From Combretum micranthum (lineage: Eukaryota > Streptophyta > Magnoliopsida > Myrtales > Combretaceae): a DNA stretch of 64,000 nucleotides. The stretch lies in assembly GCA_024138025.1 (NCBI GenBank), contig JAMXBD010001241.1, positions 310,001-374,000 on the forward strand, given 5' to 3'. The position numbers and the translations under genes were made by a program. The notes under the pieces are model-generated. The model saw only the letters and a program-made list of their open reading frames with translations, did not search any database and was not told the origin of the DNA. Shown here one piece after another: positions 47,319-58,489 of the stretch. Numbering within the stretch: the stretch's first letter is position 1; the number at the start of each line of letters is the position of its first letter.

Positions 47319-50093
47319 TTATTATTTTGCGTATTTTTGCTTCTTATAATCTTTCTTATATTATTATGTGATATTTTCATATTTTCCATACTACATAATC
47401 ACGTGCATGCATCATTATAATGGTATTATCTCAACAAATTTAAAGTGGGATTCTCTTTAATAAAGGAAAATGAAACCAAACTCTTTTATTATCTAACTTT
47501 GAACTTAAACAAAGATTTTATCATAAAAAACATGGAAAAAGTATTTTTTTTATAATTTAGACAAACCCATTATAAATTTCCTTTAATGACAATAAAGATG
47601 ATTTTTACCAAAGAAATTAACTAAGGAAACAAACACTATCTTTTTATGATGAGTGACATACAGTTTATTAAAACTTAATGTTAATAACTCTTGGATATCA
47701 AAATTTTTCATAAAAACTTAATCATAGGATTTCTTTTTTAACTCCATAATAAAAACCAAGAACTAAACTAGTTTTCAAAGTTAAGATAAAATCAACCCAC
47801 TAAGTTAAAATTCACTTAGAAGTAAAATTGGTATACAACTTAAGAAACCAAGTTTTACGAAGCAACATCCATTTTTCTTATGGAATTACGGAAATACAAA
47901 TAATATTTATAATGACTAGACACCCACTTATAACAAACTAAAGGTTTTCAAATGAAGGTCCATGTATGGAAAAATCATGAGTTAATAAAGAAATATTGTA
48001 AGCATGAAGGTTTAACATAAGTCACTCACAAATTTTTCTTATATGCTAAAACCTGAAACATCTTTTATACAACTTGAAATTATTTTTCCTTAAACCCACA
48101 TAAAGGTTCATATTTTGGAAAATAATTAGTTAAAAGAGTTTAATATGAAAATAAATATTCATGGGCTCAAAATAACTATGAAATCATGATTTTCTTTAAT
48201 TAAGTTTCACACTTACAAAATCTAAAAATTAATTTTGTTCAAAGAGTCAAACTTAGAAAATCTTTAAAAAGAAATACAATTGAGTTTTTATGTCACAAAT
48301 AGGGAAAACCATGTTTTATAAAAATAAATTGTTGATTAAGAACTTGAGAACAATATAAAACCTATAAGGATTTTAAAAATACATATATTGAATTATGATA
48401 TTCTTGTTACTAAGTCACAAATTTACAAAATAACAAATTAATCACAAGTTAAAGAATGACCCTTCCTAAAACTCTATCTTCATAAAATTGTTTGCAAACT
48501 TTATTTTAAGGCAACATCACTAAAATCATGCATACAATATGAGTCTATGTATATATGTATATAAATATATATTCAAAGGATTTTTCAATCATATAAATAT
48601 CTATATCCTTGGTTAAGGAATTTCTGGATGAAGAAAATTTTGAAAATTGTGTTTAAGGAATTAAAATTTCGTAATGATTCTGTACCCTATTGTTTTTGAA
48701 CTCAAACGTCTTTTTATGATAAAGATAACCTTAGAAATAGATAGATCTTTTCGAGTAGGTAGAAACCGACATATAATATGTGAAAGTCCGAGTTAAAATG
48801 AGCAAATTATGATCATTTCCAGCTGAAATTTCATTCTACGCGATTTTTGACGAACATAAAAAAATAGACAGAAAGAGTAGAACTTCCAAGAAATCTCATC
48901 CCGGATATTTCTTTTGTTTAGGCGACGAAGAATATGGGATTTCCCTTCCAGAGCACTACTATGACTAAGAAAATTGCAAAATGGACAAGTGAGTTTTCCT
49001 TTACGTTTTATGTATTTACGTATGTACTTATAGAATAGAGTACTAGATGTTAAGAAAAGATAAAAAATGATATGCATGCGAGTTATCATAGGGGCTATGT
49101 ATGTGATTCTTTATGTGTGATGAATAAACGATACGTACATCGAGCACAATTGGTTGATTGGTATAAATTGTATCTATGTATATTGCCCGTGTGTACAAAT
49201 ATTGATTAATCACCTTAAATCAATTAATGTTGGATTTGAAATCCCTTAAACTAAATTACTCATACATATCACTTAGAATATCATTTTGCATACTCCTCAG
49301 AGTGAGATAAAAAAAGTAAGCTATCTAGCTACATATTGAGGAATTAGGATGTTCAAGGAATACGGCCTTAAGGTGTAGCTGAGCCAGATTGATCGCTTTG
49401 GATAAGGAAAGCCCGGGGACTAGTAGTACGATTCATTGAAACCCCAGGACACGTGTAAAATTTCAAAGAGGTTGTTGGTGACCCATTCTAATCATTCCTT
49501 AACTACCGATGGAGAGGTAAACCCATCCAACATACGAAACTGGATAGTCGTATGTATTGTTTGATCATATGGTCGTTGCATTTCATATGCTTGCTTGATG
49601 GACTTGTTTGATTGCTTTGTTATGAGTACATTTTGCTTAAGGAATATCTCACTAAGCTAGTTATGCTTATTCCCCAATAGATTTCTAACGCTGTAGGATC
49701 ATTATTTTTGTGCCTGAGACATCATTACCATCCGGGTAGAATCTACGTTTTTGGAGAAATTCTATTTTGAAGACTTTAGATTAGATTTCCTTTAGAAATC
49801 TTTTAGTTTTATATATTTGATCTATGAAGGCTATGTTATTATGGAGGTTTATCAGTGGAATGCCCCGTAGAAGTTGTAAGACCTTATATTTTGATGAATC
49901 ATAATAGTATTGCTTTGATTGTTCCACTACCATCATCTTAAAATGCATAACTCCACCGGCTTCCTTTGTTGTAAATGTACGCCTTGTACCAATATGAAAG
50001 CTTTCGAGTGACTAAGATAGTCATTCTCAAGTTTTAATAATATGTATAGTGGGTTATCATTTAGGGTACCCGTTGGGGCATGACAATTTAAAT

Positions 50094-50105
50094 TGGTATC
50101 AGAGC
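50094..50105 (+). promoter_or_regulatory. Primer binding site (initiator tRNA-Met type)
   Basis: TGGTATCAGAGC lies eight bases after the 5' LTR end and is the usual plant initiator tRNA-Met complement used to prime minus-strand DNA synthesis. It fixes the orientation of the giant-LTR family. Confidence 0.88.
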
Positions 50106-50789
50106 AATAAGGTTTTAGGAATTAGGTAAGATGTACTATGAGGTTAGAATAATAGCATTTGACCTTAGAAATAAAAAGGTGGATATTAGATGACTCTTAA
50201 GTAGTAAGAGTCTAGCCTTAACTCCTATGACTTGTAAGAATCGAATTCTAATGTCTGAAGAATAGAACTCTACCCTCGTGATTATTAGAAAGAGGTGGAA
50301 AATACTTATACAAGAATTGGAGGATATTTAGGAAGATATGACCAATGAATGGAGATATCACATAGAAAGATTTTACCTTAGAATGGTGATCTAGAACTTG
50401 AGGGAATTAGTAAAGATTTGGAGAAGGATCATAGCAAGATGATGTGGGAAAAACATGAAGGAGATAAAGATTTAGGATATAGGATGAATAGAGTAAGTCT
50501 ATCTTAGTGCTTCTAATAAGACTCGATGCATAGTAACCCTCCTCGACTTCTAGCTGAGATCAAATAGAAAGAAGATAGTAAATTACCTCTTTTATCGATA
50601 AGACCCTTAGGTGAATAATATTAAGTGCCTATATCAACCCTTTAATCAAATGAGTAAAAGCATGTAATAAAGTGTTTTGCTCTTCTTTTCGTTAAGAGAA
50701 ATAACATGTGCATAAAATCAAATTAGATAACAAGATACCTAATGCAACCATTTTGTCAGTTCTAGGAATTTACCCGAGGAGAATATGCC

Positions 50790-51540
50790 GTGACCCAACA
50801 TTCCCCTCGAAGAACAACAAAAACAAGAAGTACCTTTACCATAAGACTAAAATCAAGAGATTTTAGCGCTCTAATACATCTGAAAGATCTGTTGAAAGTA
50901 TTCTTACATCAAGCACCCACGATTTTTGCACCCGCTCCAGTTATGAGAATTCAACTCAAAACCACACTAACAACTCCAGTACCTTTCCCCATAACTAATC
51001 TAGAAACCAAAGACAAGAGGCATAAGTTACCCGAACCTTCTAAAAAGGAAAATGCCATAACTCAGAAAGTCAAATGCTGGAAGTGTAAAGGAGAACATTT
51101 TCCCAAAAGTTGCCCCCAACTGTAGTGTAAATGTTACTTTTGTGGAGACCCGGATCACAAAATTTGCGACTATCCTAAAAAGGCTAGCATGGTATGCTAT
51201 AGGGAAAGAAATCGTGCAAATAATTGCCCAGAGACACTGAGGGAATGTTATGTATGCATACGCCCCATCCGCCAAATCGGAGATTGCCATAGCAATGCCA
51301 TAGTAACTTACTACCTGTACAAGGAAAGGGATCTTTATATACGAATGTGCATGGGGCTACAAAATCCGCTGATTGACCCAATCTCATCCCCCAAAAGAGA
51401 TGATCCGTTCAAGGAAGAATATGGAATTCAGTCTAAAGATCTTGCAGTAATACCTTACAACATGGGAAAGGAAGAAGATCTTAATGAAGGAGATAAGGAA
51501 TCAGTAGGATTAACGTGTCAAGGAGATGTCCCTACCCTGT
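50790..51540 (+). pseudogene. Gag C-terminal region with zinc-knuckle array
   Basis: ORFs 50790-51125 (111 aa) and 51189-51542 (117 aa) plus the gap between them encode a basic, proline-rich segment. Then a run of Cys-rich motifs follows: CWKCKGEHFPKSC (CX2CX3HX4C) near 51073, CYFCGDPDHKIC near 51130, a broken one near 51195, and CYVC...C near 51248. These are nucleocapsid-type zinc knuckles that bind element RNA. One stop (51123-51125) separates the first from the rest, and knuckles 3 and 4 have lost Cys or His ligands. The reading frame continues 85 residues beyond without a protease motif. Confidence 0.75.
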
Positions 51541-52380
51541 GAATAACAACTCAAAACAAAAATGGAAGTTAGAACTTTTGTAAAGCCTCTAAAAGTATTA
51601 TTAGGAGTAATGCTTTTGTCAAGAAATCAATGATGTTGTAAACATTGTCTAAGTAATGTTTTGTATGTAAGATGAAATTATTATCATGTTTTGCATCTTT
51701 TCTTTGAACTTTTGTAAATAGAAGATTTAAGCCTTTTGCTTGTTTCATGTATTTTGCTTTAATGATATGAATTTTCTTTTTATTACTTCGATTTTTGCAA
51801 GTTTTCAATATTTCTTTTATATATTTACGTATTTTCGTACTCGAATGCTTTGGGGCATCTTTCCCTACGTCTTTCTGAACATTTAAAACTTAATAAAAAC
51901 TCAAAAACGTCACACCGGACTAAATAAAACTATACATCTCATGGGAGATGCACCCGTAACCAAAACAAATCAAAGATACCCCCTATAAAACCTGAGAACT
52001 GAGGAGGTTGTAGCTTTGAGCAATAAGAAGCAGAGTTTAGTAAATTATTACAATATTCCCCGAAGTCATATGAGCATAGCAAGGAAGTCAAAAGATAAGT
52101 ATTCTTGAATGGGTTAAAGACCGCCGAGTCGGATTAGAGGAGTTTGATATTAGCAGCTTTAGCGAACTTGTGGAAAGAGGAAAAAATGTGGAGAATGCTA
52201 GAAAGTAAAGGCTAGAATGAAATATCGTAGAAATTAAGAAAAAGCCTTGTTATGGAACAAGTTCAAGTACTAGATTTGGAATACTCCAACCCATTAATGG
52301 TTCAAATAAGGACGGGAACCCAACAATGGAAGCGATATAATGTTGAACATGTAAAAAGAAACATTACCCCAAACAATCGC

Positions 52381-52575
52381 CACATCTACAATCTAAATGT
52401 TACCTCTGTGGGAGCCTCAATCGCAAATTAAAGGACTATCCCAAAAAAACTACCACCATGTGTTTCATCTGCACAAAAGTAGGACATGTAGCTAAAATGT
52501 GTCATGGACGGAACAACCCACGCATCAAGTCACCTCGTCCATCTAGTAACAAAAAGAACGGAGGCCATAAATGAG
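52381..52575 (+). pseudogene. Second zinc-knuckle segment
   Basis: A second copy of the motif appears 1.2 kb downstream: CYLCG followed by a degraded knuckle, then an intact CFICTKVGHVAKMC (CX2CX4HX4C) at about 52462-52503, and a basic tail with SPRPSSNKKNGG before a stop at 52573. The text is similar enough to the first array, including the word YPKK between knuckles, to suggest duplication of the gag 3' part within the element or a nested second copy. Confidence 0.65.
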
Positions 52576-53668
52576 TAGGAAAGAGAACCACTCGAGAACT
52601 CATCCACCAGGAATGAATGTACACAACCTATAATGACAGTAAATGCGCGAAGAAGCTAATGATTAGGAGATAAGACTTGCTGCCATAGAAGAGGATGATG
52701 ATTGCGGACATGATTAAGCATCAGAAATTAGCTTTCTTACCCTTAGATGTTTGAATATCCCTACACACTGCTAAAACTAAAAGAACAGTTCATTGATTGG
52801 TAATGTTAGTAGGGTAACTAATCAACCTGGATAGATATAAGATCGTCAAAAATTTAGTACGTAACAAATATAGAATCAGATCAAACCTCATCACCTTGTT
52901 GACACTAAAAACACCCAATCAAAGAATATTAAAAGTGTGAATATTTTAATTGTCACCTAAAGGATAGAACCATTAATGATAAAATCATAACATACCATTC
53001 CAAAAATTTTCCGAAATCAATAACATAATGAAACAGTTTAATCTCAAACTTTGTCAAGATGATCATAAAGAATAAAACTATAAAATACTGATATCTTTAA
53101 AAGAATACGAACACAAACATGCCCTATATGCACAATGTCATATATATACTTATATAAGGATGGAAAAGCTTGCAACCTTATTTTGTCACGTCGGTATGGT
53201 ATCGTAGTGTGTCGTCTAAAGTTGAGTCGAGTCAAGTGTCAGTCGTTAGTCATCGTGGTTTAGTCTGAGTCTTATCCAAAAGTCAAGTAAGTGAAGATTG
53301 GAATCGCTAAACCAAATCTGATTGATTTATATATGTTATATTGCATATCAGATACATAAGAGTTAACGAAATATTAAAAAAAAATTCTCAAAAATTACCA
53401 AGTTAAGAAATAAATGGTGAATGATAACCATTAATAAAACTAAATATTTTTAAATGAAAATAAAAATAACAAGAAATATCAAATAAGTGGGGTAAAGAAA
53501 CAAAACCACGAAATCGTAATACCTGTAAGAAATAAATGTAAATATTAAACGAATAAAAGTATAATGAATCCCATATGTCGAGAATGCTAATAAAGTATGA
53601 CATAAGTTTACTCACCTAGTTGAACAAACTACATATACATAACAAGTTTTGAGGACAAAACTTTTTTT

Positions 53669-53681
53669 AAGGGAGGTAGGT
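53669..53681 (+). promoter_or_regulatory. Polypurine tract of the giant-LTR element
   Basis: AAGGGAGGTAGGT directly precedes the 3' LTR start TGTAAACC. PPTs prime plus-strand DNA synthesis. Its position one element-length after the PBS agrees with copy D being a single retrotransposon. Confidence 0.8.
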
Positions 53682-54989
53682 TGTAAACCTCCGAATTTGT
53701 CATAACTCTTAGAAATAATCATGAAATTAAAATATCGAATCGAACCCTAAAAGCCAACCTAAGTTAAAACCAAACCCTAGACAATATCAAACACGAAATT
53801 TCATGGCCTTAAGAAAAAGAGAACCTTCAAAAACAAAAATAGAAATTCAATAATCGTTTGACTCAAAACCCGAATATGAGACAATTCATTTATCTAATCC
53901 TTAACACATAAACTGAGATGGAATATCTAAATAATATTCAACAACAAAATTATAGAACCTTAAGCCTTTCGGATAATTTTGAAATAAAAAAATTTAAATT
54001 AATACGAAAAGTCAAACTGAGTCAATCACACAACCCTAGACTCGATTAAAAAATCCTGGTAACTGAAAAATATTAAATAAATCATAAAGATAAAGTAAAA
54101 CATAAATTTTGAACAAAAAATATAACACAGTCTAAGACCCTAAAATTTTACGATCTTACGAATAAATTAACAAGTCGGAAGTCAAACCGGAATCCTAAAA
54201 GTTAATAAAGTCTACAATAAACCCTAGTGTTTAGATCCAACAATCCCGTGCTCTTAAATCCTAAACAAAAGAATCGAGATAATTATGGATAATAGTTGGT
54301 AATAATATATGAAAGCTTAAAAATATCATATTTGCTAATTTTTAGTATATTTCATATCCAAATGGGATTAGTTTTTGAAAATTACACCCTGGCACACCAG
54401 ATAGTAAAAATATTCTGATAACACCGTTAGACTTGTAATAATGTAAGGAATAAAAAAATATCAGTTTTATAATTTTTCGATAACTAAAAATATCAGATAT
54501 TGTATTTATACGCGTATTTTTTTACTACCAGTAAATTATTAGTCTTGTTTACTATTCATTATGCTTCTCTATTATTTATTACCATTCTTCTATCTCTACT
54601 TTACCTTACTACCTATTCTTACTATCTATACACCTATTTTCTTACTTTTTACTTTTCCAATACATCTTATATTCATATCATATCATACATATTAATTACT
54701 TTTCATTACAAAATACAAATTAAACTATTTCTGTCCACCTTTTATTCAAAAATCGGCACCTCCCCTACGTACTATCTATCTAATTTTTTTATTTATCAAT
54801 TTCTCTCAATCTTGAACTATAAATATCTCCTTTCCTTTCATTTCTTTCACACCTTCATTTCACATAACAAAACTCTCTCAAAATTTCTCCATAAATCCTC
54901 TCCACATAATTTTTCTCTACCAAAACTCTCTTCAACCAAAGTCTTCCAAAATCCTTCTCTACACATACACCATCTACCACATATCACTA
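53682..54989 (+). mobile_element. 3' LTR of the giant-LTR element, truncated
   Basis: It begins TGTAAACCTCCGAATTTG and is closely similar to the 5' LTR from its first bases through the TATA box (54819-54826) and leader. It stops after ATATCACTA, the point that corresponds to 46870 in the 5' LTR. The remaining ~3.2 kb of LTR is not found in the window. The two LTRs differ by many substitutions and small indels, so the insertion is not recent. The ORF at 54500-55009 is a translation of the pyrimidine-rich leader, as is 46360-46572 in the 5' LTR. Confidence 0.88.
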
Positions 54990-55120
54990 GGGCTGGGCAA
55001 AAAAACTGACCGAACCGAACCGAAAATTTGGTTTTTTTCAGTTCAGTTCGGTTTAAAGATAGAGATTAGGTTCGCGGTTCGGTTCGCAATTCCGAACCGA
55101 ATCGAACCGTCTTACTAATT
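54988..55120 (+). mobile_element. hAT-like transposon terminus inserted in the 3' LTR
   Basis: The LTR changes at TAGGGCTGGGCAAAAAAACTG, followed by repeated CCGAACCGAA and GTTCGGTTCGG words in both orientations (55005-55110). A GGGCTGGGCAAAAA start with such CGGTTCGG repeats is characteristic of a common class of plant hAT-type elements. The other terminus (TTGCCCAGCCCTA) is not seen downstream in this window. Confidence 0.6.
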
Positions 55121-56590
55121 TTTTAAAAAAAAATTCTATTCACTGCCTAAAGTAAAGGCAGTCGGCCCTACCCCAAAATGAATTAGGTTTAGCATTTAGG
55201 TTTGTTTGTGTTTGTCTTCCTCAGTCCTCACTCGGTCACTCCTGCTCACTCAGTCCAGTCCTCACGTGTTCTTCACAGATTGTATCATTTTCCAGATCTC
55301 CAGATCCCAACATTCATTTTCATGTTTTCATTCATCAAGTTACTAGTAACCGTCTTGCACAACTGTGCTTGTTGAACTTTTTAGATCCCCAATTTAATTC
55401 ATGTTGTTGTTCTGTTGTGTTATTATTCATATGTGATATAGAGATCTAATTGAGTATTCTTTGTGCATATTAGAAAACCTATTGGTAAGAAATGAAGTGG
55501 TTTAAACTAATGAAACTATTTTCTTCAATTCGAAATCTGACTTTTATATTATGATGAAGGATTTGGGAGTAAATAATTGATTGTTATCGTGAATTGGTTG
55601 GGTCCTTTCTCGATATGTTTCTTATTAAATCAAAATTCCTGGAATGTTTTTTATGTGTTATGCTCCTGACCCAAAGAAAGGTATTGTTTTTCAATAGCTT
55701 TGCAGTTGAATCTCCGGATCTGTAAGCTGAGTATGACCTCGTGAAAAAAATGTGGTTATCCGTCGTTCGTTCTAGGAATAATATTTAATTCTATTCGGCT
55801 ATTTAAGTGCTGGAGTTATACTTTCATTTGTTAGAAGATACAATCAAACTGTTAGCGGGTAATAATAATATGCTATTTTTGGGACTAAATTAAATTTCCA
55901 AATCTATTACTTGATCTTGTTTGAGTGTTTATTTTTAAAAGATTCCATTTGAACGACGTGATGGCTATGTTGTGATTTTTCTGTTGTTTCCTGCATAGGA
56001 GGCGGAGCACTCATAATATTGCTCTGTGAGATTACTGACTTGTTTAACGTAGACATGTTCTATTCTAACTTCATCTATAAAATTACTGAAAGCGTTTCTT
56101 CACAAAAGTAAGGGGTAAAAGATACCAGAAACAACTTAATTTGTTTCTTTTCAATTTTAGGGCACAAACCAGTAGACCCGCCCCACCCCTACACCCCTTC
56201 CTTCCCTCCCCCCAAATAAGGCACAATCAAACTTAATTACTCAAATCCACACTAATTTAGTAATGCATAAAATTTGTAGCAGAGAAATGTGAATTATTTA
56301 CTTCCTGCATTTTGCATGTAAAACATGTGGAAGTTGGTGGAAACGGTATGCATGTGAAACTACTGCACATATTTCTTTATATCTCGCATGTCTTAATTAC
56401 AATACAATTGCTAATGTATCATTGAAAATATCATGTTTGGTCTGCAATGACAAGTAACTCTAATCGCTTAATCAAAGACTTTTATCTTCTTCTAATTTAG
56501 TTTAGATAAATTTTTTGTATGTGAATATTGTCAGCATGCATGATTTGGATATTTCTCTTTCTGCTTTAATGTTTCCATTTGTTGATTCAG
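55121..56590. other. Sequence after the hAT-like terminus, unassigned
   Basis: 55190-55290 is C/T-rich like a 5' leader and ends in CACAG, a possible splice acceptor. The rest has no sustained frame. It may be the 5' leader and introns of the hAT-like element or intron DNA belonging to the cytokinin-dehydrogenase fragment that follows. Confidence 0.4.
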
Positions 56591-56719
56591 GGACGGGAGA
56601 ATTTGTCACTTGCTCTCCATAGGAAAATTCAATCTATTTTTTGCCGTACTAGGAGGTCTTGGACAATGTGGAATCATCACAGAGCAAGAATTGTCCTTAA
56701 TCAAGCACCAAAGAGGTTG
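56591..56719 (+). pseudogene. Cytokinin dehydrogenase (CKX) exon relic
   Basis: CKX enzymes are FAD-dependent oxidases that break down cytokinins. This 130-bp segment follows a splice-acceptor-like TTGATTCAG. It encodes, in three successive frames, TGEFVTCSP, then LFFAVLGGLGQCGIIT, then RARIVLNQAPKR. This order matches the conserved internal exon of plant CKX (T-G-E-x-V-T-C-S..., L-F-x-A-V-L-G-G-L-G-Q-F-G-I-I-T-R-A-R-I). A TAG at 56620-56622 and two frameshifts make it a pseudogene. No other CKX exon is visible nearby. The ORF 56610-56801 is a chance frame through it. Confidence 0.8.
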
Positions 56720-56867
56720 CAGATACTACACTAAGGTACACCAAATGCGCATTAATCCCTATCGCTCTACCTTTCTGTCATTCAACATGCTTGTACCTTA
56801 ATATTTTGACTTTTTGGTGAAAGCTGTGGTTGTTTATTGGCAGTTCTTTATTTATTGTCATTGAAAG

Positions 56868-57992
56868 ACGGTAGTGAAGTTATGTGCCATTTAATCAATA
56901 TACATTTCGTGAAGATTGCAGAAATGTTAAGTAGATATTTAAGTAATCTTACGATGGATCATTAGAAAGAAGCCAAAAGAGTTTTGTGATATTTACAAAG
57001 ACAAAAGACTATATGATCATATATAAAGAACCAGATTAGTTGTAGATCATGGGGTATTCTGATTCCGATTACGCTAGATGCCAAGATAACTTAAGATCCA
57101 CATTGGGACATACTTATCTACTTGTTCAAGGAGCGTTTTCTTAGAAAAGTGCTAAACAAACACTTATATCTTCTTTTACCATGATAACAAAATTTATATC
57201 CTGTTATGGGGCATCTAATCATGGAAAATAGCTGTGAAATTTTGTCACTATGCTGCATATTATAAGTAATATTGAAAGACCATTAAAGGTATTCTGTGAC
57301 AATAACTCAACATTGTTGTATTCTAACAACAATAAGAGCTCAACGAAGTCAAAACGTATTGACATTAAGTTCTTGGTTGTGAAAGAAAGAGTTCAGAATG
57401 GACAAGTGTCTATATGACACATAGGAACAAACTTCATAATTGTGGGATCCGCTTATCAAAGGTTTTACCACCAAAGGTCTTTCATGAGCCCATCGCTCAT
57501 GTGGGTGTTATGTATTTTCATGATGTTTAATTTTAGCGCGAGTTTGTGTTCTAAACTATTGTTCATTATTATAGATATGTTGAATCATCTGCAGACTATA
57601 ATACAGTTATAGTTGAAGTTTTCAACTATAAAGTAATAATGTTAATTCTAGTTATAATGTCTCTTGTTCAAATTTGATATTTGAACTCATGCGATATAAA
57701 GTATAAGATAGGAACTATTGGAAATAAGCATGTTAATGATCACACTGCATGTAATTTCCATGCTACAAATCCATACTTGATCTATGTCGTTAATTGTATT
57801 GATATAAGTGACCAAAGATACGTCTTGTCACAATAAAAAAAAGGTGACAAGGCCACTTTGATCCTATATTGATATGATTGATGGACCAGATTGTTTCAAA
57901 GATGAGATTCATTGTAAGTAGTAAAGGTTGAGCTCATAAGGTTTTATATGATATACAATTGTCAAGTAATATATGTGGCCTAAGTGGGAGAT
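56868..57992 (+). pseudogene. Ty1/copia pol 3' relic (RT tail and RNase H) with PPT
   Basis: Broken frames follow the 3' part of a plant Ty1/copia pol in order: LSRYLSN near 56926 (end of RT), GYSDSDYARCQDN near 57055, SAKQTLI near 57150, a CDNNS segment near 57297, KSKRIDIKFLVVKERVQ near 57350, and the C-terminal part near 57424-57512. Copia places integrase before RT, so only the last quarter of the element remains; the 5' side is missing. The tract AAGTGGGAGAT (57982-57992) is the polypurine tract just before the LTR. Multiple stops and frameshifts are present. Confidence 0.85.
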
Positions 57993-58489
57993 TGTTAGAA
58001 TTTTATGGGCCAATATACTAATTAATTGTACATCATAGACTGTCTAATTGAGTTAAGGAAATAAGCCTTTTAAATAAAAATAATCATTTAGTTATTTGGT
58101 GGGTAAAGCTTTTAAACTTATCTTTTATGGCTTTTCAGTAAGAGCATTAATGAGTAGAAACCCATATATATATATGTATATATATTTTTTCAACTATTAT
58201 GATGGGCTATAGTGAAATAAAATATTAAGGCCTATAGATAAGATTGAGATCCATAGTGTAAGTAGTGTGAGAGATTTTCATTCTACTTTTTCTCACATTC
58301 CATCCGTAAGAAAAATCAAGAGAACTAACACTACTATAGACTAGAAGACTAAAACTCACTCAAGGAATTAGCCTTCTTTATGGATTCAGATATGCCTCTG
58401 CACTTGCTGTTGATTTTATTAATGTGTCCTAATTTCATGAATGAGATTCTGGATTAATTTTATATGACAAATCTATTGAGTTTATAACA
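57993..58489 (+). mobile_element. Ty1/copia 3' LTR
   Basis: It begins TGTTAGAATTTTATGGGCC immediately after the PPT and ends TTTATAACA, about 497 bp with TG...CA ends. The 5' LTR is not in the window, so neither length nor target duplication can be verified. An AT microsatellite lies at 58167-58190. Confidence 0.75.

Larger units (their letters stand above)
45543..50085 (+). mobile_element. 5' LTR of the giant-LTR retrotransposon (copy D)
   Basis: This 4543-bp LTR begins TGTAAACCCTAAATTTTTCG and ends GTTGGGGCATGACA, with TG...CA termini. It is followed within eight bases by a tRNA-Met-type primer binding site. A TATAAATA box at 46681-46688, 1138 bp from the start, is matched in position by one in the 3' LTR, so U3 is about 1.1 kb and R plus U5 about 3.4 kb. 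Past the TATA box there is a C/T-rich leader (46690-46880). U3 has several AAACCCTA words (45546, 45603, 45634, 46000, 46079). A 39-bp triplicate lies at 47202-47318 and an exon-like module at 48922-48988. No protein-coding ORF is convincing inside the LTR. Confidence 0.9.
50086..53681 (+). mobile_element. Internal region of the giant-LTR element (copy D)
   Basis: The 3596 bp between PBS and PPT hold two stretches with gag-type zinc knuckles (50790-51540 and 52381-52575) but nothing that I can recognise as protease, RT, RNase H or integrase. The rest is AT-rich with only short frames. An LTR much longer than a pol-less internal region is the layout of a large retrotransposon derivative (LARD), which would depend on proteins from another element. 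Decay of a once complete element is the alternative, but the space is small for a full pol. Confidence 0.75.

Noticed and set aside
54500..55009. 169-codon ORF, the longest in the window
   Set aside because: It is a translation of the pyrimidine-rich LTR leader and crosses into the hAT-like terminus. Its composition (Ser, Thr, Tyr, Phe, Leu) is that of C/T-rich DNA, and the matching 5' LTR region is broken into shorter frames.
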